This document shows positions 33,501-46,340 of a stretch of DNA of 64,000 nucleotides, piece by piece (within the stretch, counting starts at the first letter, position 1; each line of letters begins with the position of its first letter). The stretch lies in contig NC_135130.1 in NCBI RefSeq assembly GCF_050908995.1, positions 6,255,001 through 6,319,000 of the forward strand, read 5' to 3'. A program made the translations under genes and the position numbers. Under the pieces are notes generated by a model. It was not told the DNA's origin. It made no database searches and saw nothing but the letters and a program-made list of their open reading frames with translations. Source of the stretch: Andrena cerasifolii (taxonomy: Eukaryota > Arthropoda > Insecta > Hymenoptera > Andrenidae).

Positions 33501-36500
33501 GGTCCTTGGAATCCGCCACTTCGGACGTGATACTGGCGACGCTTACCATGCTGTTCTCCATGTCACCCACGTCGAACAGCTCGTCCATCATCGACGGTGG
33601 CTTGACGCTGTCCAAGTGCGAGCCAGTGCACTCGTTCAACAAATTCTCTAGACTGCCAGCGTGACTCTGGGTCTGGCTGAGAGCTCGCTTAGCCACGACA
33701 CCGAGGGGCAGCGACTTCTTCCGACAGCTTCGGGAATCCGTCGAGGACACGGTCTTCACTTGAACCGGTGGCAGGGACGTGGAGTTGCACCTGTCTCGAT
33801 TATTGAACACCTCGCTGCAGTCCCCTGAACCAGCGTAGCTGGCCGTTAAAGACAACAGACTCCCCATCGAGGAGGGCGGTTTAATCGCTTCCAGATCCAT
33901 GGACGACATACTCGTCGCCTCTAATTCCTGCTGATGCTTGTTCAGTTCAGCATCCACCGCCTCGGCCAGTCTGAACGCCTCCCTCTGTATGATCTTCGAG
34001 TTCGTCATGTGGGCGCTCTCGCTACTCACCGTTTCAACGTACTCGGAGGTTGCTGTGCACTGATCTTCCTGCACGTCGCTCTTGAACGAGGCGATGATGG
34101 GCGTGCTGATGCTGATGCTGGGGAAAGAGATCTCGTTGGGGGAATCCTCGTTCCATGCGTCGGTAAATATACGATGCTTCAACTCGCTCAAGTACCGTTC
34201 CCGTATCGCCTCTGTCTGCTGCACCAACGTCACTGTAAGCTGATCTAACGAGGCGATCATGGCGTCGGGGTCTCTCTGACGGCGATACACCTCCTCTTTC
34301 TTTCCGTGTTTCGGTGTGCCGCTGGCTTTCTGCAGCGATTTCCGCTTCTCGTCCGTCTCGTCCCTCCTAACCCCATCCACTTCGGACGTGTCATTGTACA
34401 TGCTACTGCCGTCGCTTGAATAATTAATGTCCGTCGATTTAAATACGTTGAGAGCTTTATTGGATTTCAAAGCGGCCTTGTTCAGATTAATGTGCTCGAT
34501 GGTATTCGTTAAACCAGGCTGTATGCACAACTCCAGCAGCGCGTGCTCGGATTGCTCCACAGAATCAATCGACTCGCTGCTTTCCGAGTCCGTTACTTTT
34601 GTGTAAGACTGCTGCATAGACAGCTCCTCCGGGCTTTTGTCCGTCGACGCCTCTAACACCTTGCCGTCTTCGTTCCCTTCGTCCTCGAGGAGATCATTGT
34701 GAACGAACGACGACATGTCCTCGTTCGACTGGGTGTCAATGCTCGACAAATACTGCTGCTGATTGGGCTCTGTATTGAACACTACTGTCTCGTGGAGTAT
34801 AGGGCTATTCCTCAAGTTCGAAGGCAACGAAAAATTACAGAGATTATCATCGACTATCAGCAAACTATGCCCCGAATTTCTGTTTACTATTCCCAACTCG
34901 TTCTCTGTAACTTTGTCTGATGGTCCTACCGTGACTTTAGTTTCTGCCACCTGAAAAATATTACATTTATAAGTAGTTTTTGGTATGTTCGTGGAGAGAA
35001 GCATTGAAACCATAGGCGTGATTTGAAAATATATACAAAATCGTCAAGTGCCTTACCTTTTGAGTTAATTTTTCTGTGTACTGGCTGTAATCAGACGCTA
35101 TGTTTGGTAAACTCTCGCTAACCTTGTCTTTTCGAGCGTCAGAGCTCATCGCTTCCTCGCATGCTATTTGTGCTTTGTCTAGGTTGTTCATGGCAGAATC
35201 GACAATTACATTGCACTCCATTTGATCTAACGCAACGCTGGTCTGATACCTGGCTAAGTTGCTTTCATTTCGCGGGAGCTTCTCAAAATTGTTTCCTATA
35301 AATGAATGCCTGTGTCTGGAAGAATAGAAACGAATGAGCTACGAGTAAAGCCACAGATCGGAGTCTAACGTCGAATCAATATATCCACCTATTATTCTGC
35401 ATTCCAATATTAATGCAAGCTGTAAGCAGATCTTCGTCATCCTCATCCCCATCACTGACTTGATCTAAACATTCGGAAGAGTTGTTTATATTTAATATAC
35501 AAGGCATGTTACGCGTATCTCCTTTTAGTTCAAATTCCTTACATCCTGAATCGCTAGAAGCCTTCAGTGCACTGATCACGTACGAATTAACTGCATTGAC
35601 GGGGATGTTATTTTGAGTTTCATACTTTTTCTCCGGGTCTATAATAAAGTAGATTTGCCTCTTTCAAGCATCAACTCGAAATTTTGACACATTCTTACTT
35701 CCCTCTCGCAACTATTATAGAATAACGTAGAATGAAGTTATGTTACCTGATCTAATTTTGTCTGAATTTGACGCCATATTATCACTCTCTTCATAATGCA
35801 AGTTATTTGGAGATATTTGGTTAAGCGTGGTTCTAAAACTAGTAAGGAAAAAAAACGTCTTACTGATTTTCCATTAATACATAAAAAACACCTTGACTGA
35901 TCTACGAGTCACTATGATCTCTAAGCGATCTACAAACATACTGACCTCAACGGGTTTTTCACAGAAGAATGCCCATTCTCCTCAACGGTATCGCTCTTAG
36001 TGTTCGCTTCAAAGTAATTCAACACTTGGCTCCTCTTCTTCTCGTCCAGAGCTTTCACGGTGCACGCCAGATTCAGTCGCTCTTTACTTTGCAGCTTGCC
36101 CTGCTCCTGCATCTTCCTCGACAAGTTCCTCTGCCGGCTGTCCTCCTGCAGGTCGGATGCAGAAGCGGCTCTGGAGGAGTTCAGGGAGGTCCCGTGCGGC
36201 GTCCCCTCCGTGCAGTAAGTCTTCACCGTGTCTTCGTGAATGAGGCCCTGCTCGTTGCTCACGAAGTAATGGGAATGTTGCTTCTCGTCGTCCTCCAGGC
36301 TACGCTCGGCGTAGCGGAGGCTGTAGTCGGTCGGCTGATCCAAATCAGTCTCGGCGTAGTCGCTGAACAGGTTCCCCTCTGTCCGATGAGCGACAGTGGG
36401 AGAGATGGCCTTCTGTATAGAGTTCAGCGGATTGTGCTGGTGCAGCACGCTGTTGTCGTACATGTTCCCAAAGGTGTCCTTGACGGGCGAGCTGCTGCTG

Positions 36501-38614
36501 GTGAACGACAGCGAGGAGGGAGTATCTACCCCCGTCTTCGTGACCACGCATTGGTACTCTGTCTTCGCGCGAACGTTCAGTTCCGTCTCCTCGGAGACGC
36601 TGGACTGGCTGCCAGCCTTCGACGCGGACGACATGCTCTGCGGGAGGTTGTCCTCGACGGAGGAGTGGAGCAGGTTCTGCGAGCAAGCTGATTCTTGGTC
36701 GGGCGCCGAGGACCAGGAGATGGTGGAGTTGGTGCACCTAAGGTCGCTCACGCCGTTGAAGGTGTCTGAGGACTTCAAGCGATCTGGAATGGCGTTCTTG
36801 TACCGCAGGGTGTACTTCTTCTCGGAGGAGGTCTTGGTGTGGCTGTCGCTGGACATGCCAGTGTCGAAGCCGACCGCGGAGTGCAGCGACGATGACTGCT
36901 GCTTCATCTGAACGTCGGTGGGCGAGAGTCCGTTCTGCACGTGGCGGTTCACCCGCTCGAACATGGTGTCGGAGTGGGTGCTCGTTATAGAGCGCATGGA
37001 GTCCCTGCTCTCGCTCCTGGCGACTCCGTTGCACTTCATACTGGACGTGCTGGGTTGGTTGTGCAGCTGGTAAGGGCGCAAGGTGCGCGCGTTCATCCCG
37101 AGGAAGCTGTGGTCCACCTTGAACGAGAACTTGTCGTCCTTGTTCGTGGGTGAGGTACTGGGCTCGATGTTGTCGCAAGTCTCGGCCAGGTTCTGGTCTA
37201 TCTCCTGCTCCAGGGCCCTCTGCCTGCGGGCGACCAGTGTCGGCAGAGTGGGAAGTCCCAAGCCGCGGGCTGTGGAGTCCAAGTGGATGAGATTGTTGCA
37301 GCCCGGCCTGGCGTTCAGTAGATTCTTTAGAGCCGCGCTCGAGCCCATCGAGATCATTTTGTGCTTGGAGTGTATGAGGCTGCGGAGCATGGGCACCGCG
37401 CCCAGGTCCCACAGCAAGCGTTGATCTTGAGGGCATCGAGCGGAGAGGTTCCACAGTGCGCCGCAGGCATTGCTGACGACGGTCAAACTGGGCGATCGTA
37501 GCTGCTGCAACAGCACTTGAAGGCACCCCCTTTCCCTCACGATGGCTCGGTAATCCTCCCTAACGGCGATGTGGCTGGAGACGTTTCTCAGTATGCCGCC
37601 CGCATTCTCAACGATCGCCAGGGTTTTGGACGGCGCCTTGTAGCTAAGCGTGTCCACGAGGAAGGCGAGGGCTCCCTCCACGGCGCAGATGTCCACTTTG
37701 TTCGTGCTGCAGTGGGCCGAGAGGTTCCACAGAGCGGAGAGGATCGACTTAAGCGTGGACTCCTTTCTGCCTTCCATCGCAGCCTTCATCAAGCCAGTCA
37801 CTGCCCCCACCTCCCTCAGAGTCTGCTTGCTGCTGGTGTCCGCCCTCCACGACAGGTTCCTCAGGACACTCGCCGTCACCTGCCTGAGATCGTCGCTGGG
37901 GCTCCTCAGCTGCGAGACCAGCGCCTTCATGAACTCGCGGAAGGAGCAGAGCAGCGCCTTGTTGTTGCCGTCGCCGAACGTCAGGTTCGTCAGCGCCATC
38001 CCAGCGTACCTGCGCAGAGTGATGCAGTTCTGATCGTCGCACTCGCTGCCGTGGGCGGTGTGGTCCATCTCGATGAGCTCGGCCACCGCGTGCAGGCCGC
38101 CTAGCTGGCACATGGCGTGGCGATGCGCCTCGTCGAAGGAGAGCTTCATCAGCGCGGCTATCGTCTGTCCCGGGTGTCTCTCCAGGTCCTCCGGGACCTG
38201 TCCGGTCTCCAGGGATGTCCTGAGAGCCTGGCAGTAGTCCCTCAGCTGCTCCAGGAACCGGAGTACTCTCGCCTCTCGACGCCCAGCCCTCTCGTCGCTC
38301 TTGGCGTGCACTATGTTGTGCAGAGCTCTCGAAGCTCTCTCCCTGGTCTCTGGGTCCTGCCCCGGCGCGTGGATCAGCTGCACCAGCAGCGGCAGGCATC
38401 CGGACTGCCTCATTATCAGGCAGTTGTCTATGGAGGTGCTCATAGAGAGCAGGGTGGCGCTCATGTCCTCTCTGCCCTCCGTGCTGCCGAGCATTCCTAG
38501 CAGGTTGTACACCACGTCCACCTTCGCCCCCAGCCTCCGATCGCCTTGCATCTCCGAGGAACAACCGAGTGTCCCGCCGGAATTCGAAGAGAAACTCATG
38601 ACGCTGGCTACGTC
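30598..38614 (-). CDS. Apc: APC (adenomatous polyposis coli), core 5 exons: armadillo repeats to C-terminus
   Basis: Minus-strand exons: 38614-35946, 35832-35747, 35638-35389, 35315-35057 and 34950-30598. Phases agree throughout; 2538 aa. The armadillo domain runs from LGAKVDVVYNLLGMLG to ALKNLLNARPG, about 415 residues with repeated NLSW/NLSA helices. Then come beta-catenin-binding motifs: 15-residue type QPTDYSLRYAE and 20-residue type YCTEGTPHG. Next is a divergent Axin-binding SAMP-like repeat, EDLLTACINIGMQ, then three spaced PPS motifs (KPPSSM, KPPSMM, NPPSLF), a basic Ser/Pro-rich region (RPRIIKPG as in human APC, SGIP EB1-type motif), RLGSFIRVD, PPFNYNP and a PDZ-type end, VTTV. APC scaffolds beta-catenin destruction and binds microtubules. 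The acceptor CCCCGCAG|GACGTAGCC makes this an internal exon; an ATG at 38599-38597 could serve a shorter form. Confidence 0.95.
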
Positions 38615-40515
38615 CTGCGGGGCCAAGGTGAATGTTAGCTCGAAACCTCTGCCCGCGGAGGAGCATTGATCGGTTGGGGCAGTCAGGAGGGGTAAACTAC
38701 GTCCTTTGGTCGCAGATGGACGCGAGGGACTTTACATATGAATTTTGTTGCCTATAACAGCCTCTACATCTTGTACATATTTGCCTGCAAGAGCGCAAAC
38801 CTAGTACGCCTACCTAAACATTGTGAAAGTGACTCACATTATGTACAGTGGTGGACGAGCTCTGTTGGGCGGAAAAGCCCATTTGTTGATTGGCCCACAG
38901 GTCTCTTCTGATGGGCCAAGTCCCCCGGTAAGAAGACGGTAGCCTGTGACCTTGCAGGGACGTGTCTGGCCTATTCTCCTCCTCGCTGCTGCCACCTTCA
39001 TTGTAGCGTTTGCTCCTTCGTGCGTAACCCTGTCCAACAGAAACGCCGGGGCGACGAAGTTAGTCGGGACATTGGGAATCCCTCGGAAGCATAGGTTTCT
39101 GATATTCGAAGCTTCCAACCCCTCTGGGAATTAAAAGCTGATACCAGTTTCTCTGGGAACAACTGGGTTGGCCAGGCTCCTTTCAGAGCGACTCGGGCAC
39201 CCCGGCCGAAAATAAACCGATCCAGACCACCTCGAGAGGAAGAAAGCTGGCACAAGGTTACCTTCGATGTACCGGGCCGGGTGTAAGTGGCGATTCGGGC
39301 ACAAAACCCCCGGTGTTTTTGCGCGAGCCGCGAAAGGAGCGCGATAAATTCTCGCGGCAAGGTTTGGGGGATGGCAGGGCGAGTTAAAGGGCGGCCGAAG
39401 AGAGAGAGAGAGAGAGAATGGCGGTGGGGCAAGAAGGGAGGAAGAGGGAGAGAGGAAATGCACGGTACGTGTGCGTAAACGTATATAACAGAGGCAGAGA
39501 AAGATAGAGAGGCGAGCTCTCCGTAAAATCAATACGCGCCTACGTTGGCGGACGTGTATATAGGAAGGACTCGTGCTCTACAAGCACGCGGCGATACCAG
39601 TGGTTTCCAACCGCTTCTTTCCCCTCAGAATTCTCGGGGTGACTGAAAGGAAGCTATCAAAATTTCATGAACAGCAGCTCGGGGGCACGATGCAGGACAC
39701 AGGCCCCCTGGACATGTTACCCGCGCGACGAAATTCGCGCGAATTTCCATGCCAGTTACGTAACCATGCAGCAGTCTGTTGCACAATAGGTGAAATTGGG
39801 AAAGCAACAGGGAACGCGTCTACAAATTTTTTGCTCCGGGATTCTGCAAGTGTATCGAGCTAAATGGCACTCGTGTAAACAGTTTTCGGTTGCCATTTAA
39901 TGGGTTGCCTTGCACGCTGCCAAACTTCGTTTACACACTCTCGAGCATCCCGCGGCCTGATACTCTAATTGATCTACTCGAGGAGGCTTTTAGAGACTGC
40001 ATCGGGCTCTTAACAACGTTATCGGTACGTAGGCTTCATTTTACAGGGTTCCCGGGTCGGCTGTGGACGTTCCGATACACTGCCAAGGAAAACTGGGGAG
40101 GAACAGAGGTGTAGCAAACGATAGTCACTGGAGTCGATGCATGTACGACCACTGGGGACTGCGAAATGGGTTGAAATAGATAGAACACAACAAGGGATGC
40201 CTCGCGAAGGCTTACTTAATTTTTCACGAAACCATTGCCGCGGGAATCTACACCACCTTCCATTACATAGCCTCCGCTAGACATTCCACCATCAACTACA
40301 GTACACCTGTTCTATTCATCGCGTTACAGGTTCCCTTGCAAGCCAACACCAAGCATAGCAAAGCCTCTTTTGACCATTGACAAAAAGAAGAACAAGTTCC
40401 CGTCTCCAGGTGAACCCTGGAGCGCCAGACGAATTAGCAACAGATAGGGTCGAGCGAAATGGCAATGTTTGAAAAGGAAATGATGCGGGGATGGTGACGG
40501 TCCGATGAGATTTAC
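38615..40515. other. Intron between proposed APC exons 2 and 3
   Basis: If the upstream exons are correct this is an APC intron. The frame immediately 5' of 38614 stays open for at least 25 codons, so an alternative start or longer exon is not excluded. A (GA) run at about 39401-39416 and GC-rich DNA at 38850-39500 could mark an internal promoter. No other gene is seen. Confidence 0.45.
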
Positions 40516-40941
40516 CTCGGGGCTCGGCGTGGACGACCTTCGTTCGTCCTCCTCCTTGACTTCCGGCTCCATGGCATCCTCCTTGGTGGTCTCAGCGGTC
40601 GCTGGGCCTAGGTACAACCTTGGCCTGGTGCTGGCGGCATTGACAGACGAACAGTGGGAGGATGCGGCCGTGATCAGCGCGTTCCTCGCGGCAGAGCATC
40701 TCGCGGACGTCGCCGCCGCTGCAACGACGACGGAGTTGAACGTTGCGCCGTCCACGGACGACTCCAGCTCGTGCGCCGCGACGCCCGCCAGGGGCGTAGG
40801 TGCCTCGACGCCGTGGGGGCGCCGCTGGGCCCTCCAGGAGCCGACACCTTCCGCGCCGACGCTCGCCGAGCCGTGTGGCACGCGACACTCTTCCGTGGAC
40901 AATCTATCCGGCCTCTTGTGGTGGCTGGCCACCGTGTCCTC
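40516..40941 (-). CDS. Apc: Probable APC N-terminal exon 2 (142 codons)
   Basis: The minus strand is open with acceptor TTGCAG|GAGGACACG (40942/40941) and donor CCCGAG|GTAAAT (40516/40515), both phase 0. The phase fits the exons on either side: the upstream candidate ends after AAG in phase 0 and the APC armadillo exon starts with GAC in phase 0. It encodes a low-complexity Ser/Ala-rich segment (HKRPDRLSTEE, VVVAAAATSARCSAA) ending in the acidic KEDAMEPEVKEEDERR and STPSPE. The junction would read ...STPSPE|DVASVMS. It has no domain I recognise and does not match the N-terminal coiled coil of vertebrate APC. A 219-codon plus-strand frame over the same DNA is taken as antisense shadow. It could belong to a separate short gene. 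Confidence 0.6.
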
Positions 40942-41146
40942 CTGCAATCACGATTCGACCCGTTTTATTCGAAAACTGTACAGCGCTGCTCGGCTGAATT
41001 TAAATGGACCATCCCGCCACTTCTTTTCGCGCAACCATCGTCTCACTCGTTCCTTAGTACCTCGAGCTCGGCGAATCGGAACAGATTGGCAAAGGAACTG
41101 GAGATATTTGAAAATTTACTTTCCATCATTTTCATCGAATCTTCAT
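40942..41146. other. Start of the 13.7 kb intron between proposed APC exons 1 and 2
   Basis: The GC-richer exon flank gives way to AT-rich DNA. The intron as a whole runs to 54629 and contains the repeats listed separately below; nothing else in it was recognised as coding. Confidence 0.4.
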
Positions 41147-41348
41147 GAAAATAGTATAAATTGATTGGCGAGGCTCTCCCGATTAAAATGAGTACAAACA
41201 CGACATAAATCGGAGGATTTTTAAGATTTCTGAAAGTTAGTAGGAATGTACTCTACCGCCGTAGAGGATCCTGAATGTAGTCCGATTTATGTCGTGTTTG
41301 GACTCATTTTTATCGGGAGAACCTCGCCAATTAGTTCGTACTGTTTTC
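41147..41348. mobile_element. Palindromic MITE, 68 bp arms
   Basis: Arms 41147-41214 and 41281-41348 are near reverse complements (GAAAATAGTA... and ...CTGTTTTC at the tips; CGACATAAATCGGA and TCCGATTTATGTCG at the inner edge) around a 66 bp centre. There is no coding capacity and target duplications were not clear. Confidence 0.8.
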
Positions 41349-42297
41349 GTAAAGATAGGGTGGAAATTGTGGAGACTGATATCGACTGATTCAATTTAAC
41401 CCAGCCAGACCGGGCCGGAGGTTTACTTTGTGTCAGAGACTGCGACGCTTATTAAGAGACCTTGTGTTTACGTATAGATTATGATGCTTCTTCGATCGGT
41501 ACGAACCCGTACCAGTTGGTAGAATACTGTCACAGATTTAAAAAACTATCGTGTAATCTTTGTTGAATGGCAGGTAATTTGCTTTGGACCCTGCTATTTA
41601 CATTTAGTATTATAATGTATACATCACGTATTTCTTATTGAAGTTTAGTACCCATTCCATTTATTCCTCACTCCCTACCTAATTATTTCCAATGAAAAAC
41701 TGTACTTCCTTTTGATGTCATGTAGTAAATTCAAGAGTATTAAAAATTGTTTATGAAAAAGTCTGTTTTATGTTATAATGCGATAAAAAAATATGACGAA
41801 AGGTGTTTTACTAATCCACACTGCAGACGAACGCCGTTGAATAATAACGATGAAACAATTATGCAATGATGAAAGTGTCTAGGATTGGAAGTTCCTCTAT
41901 GAAAAAAGACCTCCAAACATTTACCGCTGTCACTTTACAGAGGCGCTTGTAACGATGCTCGCGCCATAATCTGTTATATAACGAAGCATAGGCAGTGCGT
42001 ACTTATCATATAACGTACTCGTGCAGACGAGTGTAATGAGTAATGCAGTGTCGCCTTGTCAGAATCGCTACCGCTAAAAATGCATTCTCCTATCTTGAGA
42101 ACAGCTTTATTCGTTGAATTAATATCTCCTTGATATCGTACGCTGATATCGATTAATTCATTTTTCGGTCATTCATAAACCTTCCGCGGAAATCGATGCC
42201 TGAATTGCGTACGCAATAGTACAGAGTCACTGGGTACTTCCATAGATAGTCTTCCAGTGTTTTGGTACTTTATAATATATCAGTGTACTTCGATGTC
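41349..42297. other. Non-coding AT-rich intron DNA
   Basis: Nothing recognisable on either strand. Confidence 0.4.
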
Positions 42298-42873
42298 TTA
42301 AGGGGTCATGCTCAGTCAAGAGGCCGAAAAAGGGTGATCTTTGGAATTTTTTTACTCAAAAGCTATAACACATTTTTCAGAAAATCTTTTTTCCTTTTAA
42401 GCATTGCATCTAGTACCGTGCATCGTAATTTTTTTATTTAAAAATATTTATTAATAACTAAGTTATGGTCCATCACTTGAAGGTTCTCTAAAAAAAAAAG
42501 GCTTCTGCGGTGACCACCACTATTTTTTCCCAAATCAATATTTCGAAAAATCCTTCGTTCAAATACTAGATAATATAATATAATAAGTAAATTCTTTCGA
42601 ATTTTTTATTTCAGATGATCGACTTTCGAGCAGCAGTGGTCACCCCAGAAGCCCTTTTTTATATATCTTTTTTATATCTCTATTTTTTATATATATTTAT
42701 CAATAACTTAGTTATTGATAAATATTTTTAACTGAAAAAATTACAATGCACGGTACTAGATGCAATGCTTAAAAGGAAAAAAGATTTTTTGAGAAATGTG
42801 TTACAGTTTTTGGGTAAAAAATTTCCAAAGACCACCCTTTTTTTCGGCCTCCTGACTGAGCACGACCCCTTAA
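42298..42873. mobile_element. TTAA-flanked MITE, same family as 22983-23601
   Basis: TTAAGGGGTCATGCTCAGTC at 42298 and its complement ending CGACCCCTTAA at 42873. The arms extend about 200 bp inwards (GCATTGCATCTAGTACCGTG against CACGGTACTAGATGCAATGC; TTCTGCGGTGACCACCAC against GTGGTCACCCCAGAA). 576 bp; no open frame of note. Confidence 0.88.
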
Positions 42874-44441
42874 GGGACCCTTCTATTTTTCATCAGCCGA
42901 GAAACGAAGCTGTTTTAAAACAAATATTCTCAATAAATACAACATACAATCAAATAAATCATTTTGGAATTTGTTAAGCTATTCTAATATTACACAAACA
43001 AAATTTAAATAGGCAACTTTTTTAATTTGTTTTAAATTTTTTCTCAAGGCGTCAATATTGAAAATATCCTTCTCACACCCTCTCCCAATGAATCACAACT
43101 TCACAGTAACATCCCCAGAAAAAAAAATAGGAAAAAGTGCAGCGTATAAATTTTGCAGCTACGCGAGGATTATTTATGCAATTTTATATTCCAGCTGGAA
43201 CGCTACTGCAATTTCACAGCTCATTCATTTTTATCCCACTGAATTTAGGCCCGTGAGTTTTCGCCGCCAGCATAACTCTCCCTCTTTCAACGAAGCAAGC
43301 ACCGCCAGAGAAAGCAGTATCGCTCGCGTTCCTTCTAAAACGCCGATGATCACGGTTCCTGCACTTTCTCTCAGGTTCACGGACGTTCCTGGATACTTCC
43401 CAGTCATCGTTACGACACGATCGCGGTTTAATACCGAATCATTAGGCGCGGCACGAAGCTGGCTGCTGCGTGCAAGAAGCAATTAACCCGCGGCATTCTA
43501 TGGAAACGAAAGGTCAACGGTACGAACCAGACGCACCCTGTGGCAGTTCAATCGTTTGTAGGTGTACCGAGCAGTAGCGAGTTTCCTAGCGCGCATGCTC
43601 GACGAAAGAAGAGCATCGCCGGACGAGTTCTGTTCAGACGAAGATGGCTGGAGGATTAGCGAGCTATCTCCTGTTTAGATGCTATCATTGGATCACAATG
43701 GACTCTTTTGTTTTCCATCCCCTCGTCAAATTAACTCCACGTAGTTCCGCACTGCTTGGCACACCTGTACCGTATCGATTTTGGGTGATTGGGAAAATTT
43801 CAGGAGTCATCTGCTGACACTCGTTTTTACATTTTTATGGGAGTTGTTGGAGATGTTTTATGATCGTGTGGTGGGTTGAAAATGTACTGTTTTAAATGTG
43901 GGTGGGTAAAGTTTAGCGTTCTACTCAGAAGGGACCATTTTTTATTTTTATTTTGGTAGTGTGGTAGAGCATAAGAAACTGGATAATTCTTATATTTAAA
44001 GTTTTGTTCTATCTCGCTTCGTTTTATTAAAATAACGTGATAGCTTTAAGGGGTGATTTCACCCCTTTAGATTGAATCTTCGCAGGAAAAGAATTGATAA
44101 TTGCATAGTTCAATATGATCTACACTTTACATTCGTACTAAATTTTTTTTAAATCAGAATTTTCGGGCTGGGAATGCTCTCTTGGCAGTTTAAGGGTGGA
44201 AAGGGGTGGTATCAATTTCGGCTCTCAAACGCTTTTTTTTTAGATAAAAATATTGTGATAGAGTGTCAGTGTCGTAAGCATACTTTTCGAGAAAAAAAAT
44301 TGTTACTGGAAGTGATAATAGGATTTTGGGGTGTTTCTGCAGTACAGACAAGACTGAATACAAATTTTAAAGATTTGTGGTGGGTAGTAAAAAGCATAGA
44401 AATACAAATTATTTATATTTAGGAGAAGACGCTCATTTCGG
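42874..44441. other. Non-coding intron DNA
   Basis: No gene is supported. A short palindrome AAGGGGTGATTTCACCCCTT lies at about 44048-44067. The part 43200-43700 is GC-richer without exon features. Confidence 0.4.
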
Positions 44442-45290
44442 AATTAGAATTTCATAAAGACAAACGATTTCTAAACCATTCTACACAGTGAAGTATAATA
44501 ATTAGTTCTAACCCATCACTACTTTCACCAAACAATATAAATCTACAAACGACACTCGTTTCATAATTAGAATTTCATAAAGACAAGCGATTTCTAAACC
44601 ACCCTACACAGTGAAGTATAACAATTACTTCGAACCCATCACTACTTTCACCAAACAATATAAATCTACAAAAGACACTCGTTTCATAATTAGAATTTCA
44701 TAAAGGGAAACGATTTCTAAACCACCCTACACAGTGAAGTATAATAATTAGTTCCAACCCATCACTACTTTCACCAAACAATATAAATCTACAAAAGACA
44801 CTCGTTTCATAACTAGAATTTCATAAAGGGAAACCATTTCTAAAGCACCCTACTCGGTGAAGTATAACAATTACTTCGAACCCATCACTACTTTCACCAA
44901 ACAATATAAATCTACAAAAGACATTCGTCTCATAATTAGAATTTCATAAAGGGAAACCATTTCTAAACCACCCTACACAGTGAAGTATAATAATTAGTTC
45001 CAACCCATCACTACTTTCACCAAACAATATAAATCTACAAACGACACTCGTTTCATAATTAGAATTTCATAAAGACAAACGATTTCTAAACCACCCTGCA
45101 CAGTGAAGTATAATAATTAGTTCCAACCCATCACTACTTTCACCAAACAATAGAAATCTACAAAAGACAATCCTTTCATAATTAGAATTTCATAAAGGGA
45201 AACGATTTCTAAACCACCCTACACAGTGAAGTATAACAATTACTTCGAACCCATCACTACTTTCACCAAACAATACAAATCTCTCGAAAC
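44442..45290. repeat. Tandem satellite, seven copies of a 123 bp unit
   Basis: AATTAGAATTTCATAAAG recurs at 44442, 44565, 44688, 44811, 44934, 45057 and 45180, exactly 123 bp apart. Each unit continues with CGATTTCTAAACCACCCTAC, CAGTGAAGTATAA, CCCATCACTACTTTCACC and AAACAATATAAATCTACAAA. Units alternate between two subtypes (AATAATTAGTTCCAACCC and AACAATTACTTCGAACCC), suggesting growth partly by dimer steps. Confidence 0.95.
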
Positions 45291-46340
45291 TAAGCATCGA
45301 AGCCCGCCGAGAGGTTTCCCAAGCCGTTTATTTCTCCGAAGCCAGGGTGATTACGGTAAATTAAAAAGGCCCACTTCGCGAGAATAGAAATTGGCGAAAT
45401 CTTTTACACGACTCTGGAAATAATAGGAGCAGTTCGTTCAAGACTGCGCCTCTGTCTGTATGCATAATTAAAGAATCCAGGCGGCTATTGTTGCTGCTTG
45501 TTCGCCACTTTCACCTCGTTCTCTTTGATATCCTAGAGCAGCAGGGATAACGAACGCGAAGGACGGTGCGTAACGATGTACCGAGAACAATGTCTTGGAA
45601 TGCATTCGAGATGCAACTAGGGCAAGTGCATTCGAAGATGCTAAGTACCGAGGATTGCAGGGGTACGAGTGATCGTTGATTGCTTTTGAATAGATTTAGG
45701 ACAAGTGGGGAGGGCGATGGCGAAAATGAAGGGTGCAGGAGCAGAGCTAGTGGTTGGGTATTATTTTTAAATGCTTCGCGAGGGTTGAACGAGTACAACA
45801 TTTTTAGAAGCTACAATAAATTAAATGCGTTTAGTAATTACAAGGGACTTCGTACTTTTACTGTTATTCTAAACGAATGCAGACAGCTATTTGTTAAATT
45901 ACTGACTACTGTAAAAAGATTTTTTTACGTGAGAGAGGAGGAATCGTGCACAGGTTTGTTCACTTAAATTCAGATGAGCGATTGTGAAAGCCACTGTCTT
46001 GAGTTATTCTTTTGTCTACATCAGTTTCAGTTTTCACATCAAACCATGAAGCAGCTGGATGCCTGGTTTCTCTTATCCTGACACGAGGCACGAATGTAGA
46101 CTTCGTAGATTTTGAATGATAGTTCTCCGCGAAGAAATTTATGACTGCTTATACTGGGGCAAGTATAACATTGTAGTACTTGACGGTTCTGCGAGATTAG
46201 TATTCGTGTTGTGGATAAAACGTGGAAGATCACTTTTCAAGTACTTTTCTTGCAACTACTGTATCATTTTTTTTTGCGTAATAAATTGATTTCTTAATGT
46301 AATTCGAGGGGAAAAATGCGTTCATTAATGGGTAGTGTAT
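45291..46340. other. Non-coding intron DNA
   Basis: Nothing recognisable. Open frames here are short and lack domains. Confidence 0.4.

Noticed and set aside
31541..38669. Many long plus-strand and out-of-frame open frames over APC
   Set aside because: They are shadows of the long APC coding exons; none shows domains.
40505..41164. 219-codon plus-strand open frame
   Set aside because: It runs antisense to the proposed APC exon 2, has no domain, and lacks flanking splice sites; GC-rich DNA with one coding frame often leaves the opposite strand open.
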